From Warburgia ugandensis (Eukaryota > Streptophyta > Magnoliopsida > Canellales > Canellaceae), in NCBI GenBank assembly GCA_035236585.1, contig CP141135.1:7474001-7538000 (forward strand): a DNA stretch of 64,000 nucleotides, written 5' to 3'. Position numbers and translations under genes: made by a program. Each line of letters starts with the position of its first letter. Position 1 is the stretch's first letter. Shown here piece by piece: positions 61,521 through 64,000 of this stretch. Under the pieces are notes generated by a model, which did not search any database, was not told the origin of the DNA, and worked only from the letters and a program-made list of their open reading frames with translations.

Positions 61521-61883
61521 AAAGCTGAGAGTGAAACAATTAACAACTTGTTTACATAGTAGCAGAAGTATTTCAAGTGTGGATCTTCATTCTTAACCAA
61601 GTTTGGCATGGAATCATTGAATGCCCTCTAGCCTCGATCAACTTATGAATCACTGGGCTTTTTCTGTGGCAATTTTCTGCCATTGCATGCTTCTGGTGTG
61701 CATGGAAGGGAAGGAATAAGAGATGCTTCAAAGAAAGACGCTCCACTCTCACTTTGCACAAGGACAGGATCTTCATTGTGACTTGTCACTCGGCTTTGGG
61801 AGAAGGGGAGTTTGAAGGCCTCTCAGTAACTGATATTATAGAAGGATTGGTGTAGGAAATATATTAAACTATTGACATCAGGT

Positions 61884-62045
61884 AAAAGTTGTTGTCGTGT
61901 GACTTTGAGGTCACAGGTTCAAGGCTTGGAAACAGCCTCTTGCAAAAATACATGTTAAGGCTGCATACTATAGGCCCTTGTGGTCTGCCCCTTCCCTAAA
62001 CCCCACATAGGTGGGAGCTTTGTGCACCAGGATTGTCCCTTTTTC
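61884..62045 (+). mobile_element. Au-type SINE, 5'-truncated
   Basis: It starts inside the tRNA part (aaaagttgttgtcgtgtgac), keeps the B box (gaggtcacaggttcaaggc) and ends 'gagctttgtgcaccaggattg'. An 8-bp repeat catcaggt (61876-61883 and 62046-62053) may be the duplication, though part of it could be SINE sequence. Confidence 0.85.
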
Positions 62046-62179
62046 CATCAGGTGTAGCATTGATAATGTGTATGTATACATTACTAGATTAGACCCCTGA
62101 CTAGAGATAGCCTTATCATCTTTTATCTTTCATCTGTGCATTTATCAAAACTATGTACAAATAAATGTATGCACTTCAA

Positions 62180-62860
62180 TATACAATGATATTATTATCA
62201 GGTCATTCTCTCATCTTATTGCTAACTGTATATGGTATCAGACCTCTGAAGATCCTGCCATGGCCGATCAACAATAAAACCTCCCCTACTCCTTCAATGT
62301 CGCTCACCATCTCCGAGCCCCAATGGAGCGTACCTATCCCTGTGGGCGTTCTCAGTTCAAAGATGTCCTTAACATTTATGATCTCAAGGGTCACATTAAT
62401 ACATCATTTGCCGCTCCTTTACCAACCATTGGATCAAAGCTGATTGTTTGAACCTTAGTTGGATGAAAGCCTCTATTTCCTCATCCATTAAAACTCTTCT
62501 TTTACCTTGCAAATCGGCATTAGAAGAGAGAATCTTATTGGAGAAAAAGTCTTTCTCCTCCCTCCAAAACCCATATTTGTACACTGTGATTGATCTGTTC
62601 CTTACGTAAAACTTCTGATCTAACTGTAACCGAGTATCTTCTCCATGCGAAAAATCCATCTCTAATTCTCTTGCTTCCGCAGGCGAACGGATCTCCGAAT
62701 CGAAAGACGGCATTGGTCTAGAGTATGAGGAACTCATCACGGTCATCAATCTTCGACCCTCTCATAGAATTCTATACTTTGAGAATATTTTAGCCTTGGA
62801 GGTAGAGATCTTCCTTGACTTTCTCTGTGGATTATAGTTCTTACATTGTCACTCTTTCTC
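62180..62860 (+). pseudogene. Ty1/copia relic: primer site and degenerate gag
   Basis: A tRNA-Met-like primer site (tggtatcagacc) at about 62233 is followed by a start (atggccgatcaaca, about 62259). Frame-tolerant reading gives copia Gag patterns: LNIYDLKGHI, then SISSSIKTLLLPCKSA, then VTEYLLHAKN and LASAGE near 62640-62690. The upstream bases may be the tail of a 5' LTR, but I could not fix its start. It has several frameshifts and no pol. The long minus-strand ORF here (62749-62396) is its shadow. Confidence 0.65.
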
Positions 62861-63793
62861 ACTGAGCAAGGAATGTATATGAGTTCAACCCAACCATAAC
62901 AATTTTAATTTAGAAACTCAGGTGCCAATATATCCTCGCTGCTCTGGCCAGCCGATGCATAGAAGATCGAGGACGTGGGTCTTAGCATCCTCAAGATTTC
63001 TGTTTTTACATTCCTCGTTCATTCATTTATTTGGGTTTAGGGACCATTATGATAATGTCTAAATAATTTCTTGTGATTGGATGATTGTATGGAGGAATTT
63101 GAATTATTATGTATTGAAAAGATGAGCCTGTTCAAGATTGAAATTCATTCTTGTGAACTATATGAATGCATGTGTATGTATGTGAATTGCGATTGACATG
63201 GTTATGGGAACAGGTGACTGCATGTAAAGAATCATGTTCCTAGAGAGGTAAGGATCCATACTTGGGACACCTTATACCGACAGACGAGTCACATTTCATA
63301 TTTTTGCTGGCCCAGACCCCCCAAACGTTGCCAGGCCGGGAGGGCTCGGTTAAACACACCCTAACAAAGTGAAATGCTGCATTCACCTGCGATCTTGTGG
63401 CAAATTAGTGTGAGGCATCTACTTTTACGTAGTGGCTCGTACCATAGCTCAGTAACAGCATCCAATTAGCATGAATTTTGGCATCCTAGATATCCAAAGT
63501 ATGAGAAACAGATGAACGGCCCGATCGACCAAGTATAGTATGAGAAATCAGATGAACAGCCCGATCAACCAAGTATGGTACCTGTTATTGAAAAATGGGG
63601 ATGCTCACAGCAACTTAGGCAGTTATTGTTTGATCTACAACAGATCCTAATAAAAAAAAATCTATTTACTTCTCGGGGAACCTAATAAAGCAACTACTAT
63701 ATTGAATGGTTTAGAACTTTGGACGACACCCCTTAGCTTTCCTATTTTGGTCCTTCAAGGATACTCGTAATACTTCTGTTCTAGTGTTCTTCT

Positions 63794-63796
<3 letters not shown>
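62861..63796. other. Gene-free region with a 41-43-bp tandem duplication
   Basis: A unit 'agtatgagaaacagatgaac' then 'ggcccgatcgacca' occurs twice at about 63498-63572 with small changes. Around 63230-63380 there is a weak resemblance to the middle of long gypsy LTRs, which I could not confirm. Confidence 0.5.

Positions 63797-63857
<61 letters not shown>
63797..63857. repeat. (CT)n microsatellite
   Basis: About 60 bases of CT repeat. Confidence 0.97.
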
Positions 63858-63860
<3 letters not shown>

Positions 63861-64000
63861 ATTATCTATTTTGTGTCCTTTCTTTTATTCTCTTAAGTTT
63901 GAGCTTTGCTGTACAACTCACCCTCGTTTGATCACATGTTACAATCGTTTTGGTATCCTCTCATAACCATGATTAGACTCTCTCTCAGTCTGGATCATGT

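Noticed and set aside
62396-62749. 117-residue minus-strand ORF that could be a small gene
   Set aside because: The plus strand reads as copia Gag (VTEYLLHAKN, SISSSIKTLLLPCKS) right after a primer-binding site, so the ORF is an antisense shadow.

Overview
The window is nuclear DNA of a flowering plant. It carries two multi-exon plant genes with GT-AG introns, tRNA-derived SINEs of the plant Au type, Ty3/gypsy chromoviral and Ty1/copia elements, an RTE-like LINE tail and many (GA/CT)n microsatellites. I do not name a species. Host coding capacity is low: two recognisable genes. Most of the rest is layered repeats.

Layout. Positions 1-1530 are a CT-rich block, a minisatellite and what looks like the end of a Tat/Athila-type LTR. 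From about 1531 to 22604 runs an AT-rich tandem repeat (units of roughly 130 bp with shorter variants). Later insertions split it: a solo LTR (1897-18391), itself interrupted by a complete 13.45-kb Ty3/gypsy element with about 4.4-kb LTRs (3095-16545); a second solo LTR (19081-20989); and an RTE-like LINE 3' end (21029-21649). Every one of these has a target-site duplication I could read. From 22776 to 30233 come an Au-type SINE and a 12-exon prolyl oligopeptidase gene on the minus strand. From 30234 to 46346 is gene-poor DNA with a foldback element, two tandem copies of a Ty1/copia relic and a third solo LTR (38406-41326). From 46347 to 56795 lies a 5-exon RopGEF1-like gene on the plus strand; its third intron is enlarged to 8.3 kb by a SINE and a 5.7-kb Ty3/gypsy element. 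From 56796 to the end are SINE relics, a 377-bp perfect tandem duplication, a copia gag relic and microsatellites.

The two host genes have no evident functional link. The prolyl oligopeptidase is a serine peptidase of proline-containing peptides. The RopGEF activates plant ROP GTPases in polar growth and signalling. The transposable elements show a readable order: satellite first, then solo LTRs and LINE, then the long-LTR element on top. All three solo LTRs lie in the opposite orientation to the intact long-LTR element, judged from their terminal sequences.

I found no convincing previously undescribed system. The observations most worth checking are the mismatch between near-identical LTRs and a heavily broken gag-pol in the long element, a possible transit-peptide extension of the prolyl oligopeptidase, the weak splice donor of the enlarged RopGEF intron, a U2 snRNA fragment, and a large foldback that could act as a small-RNA source.
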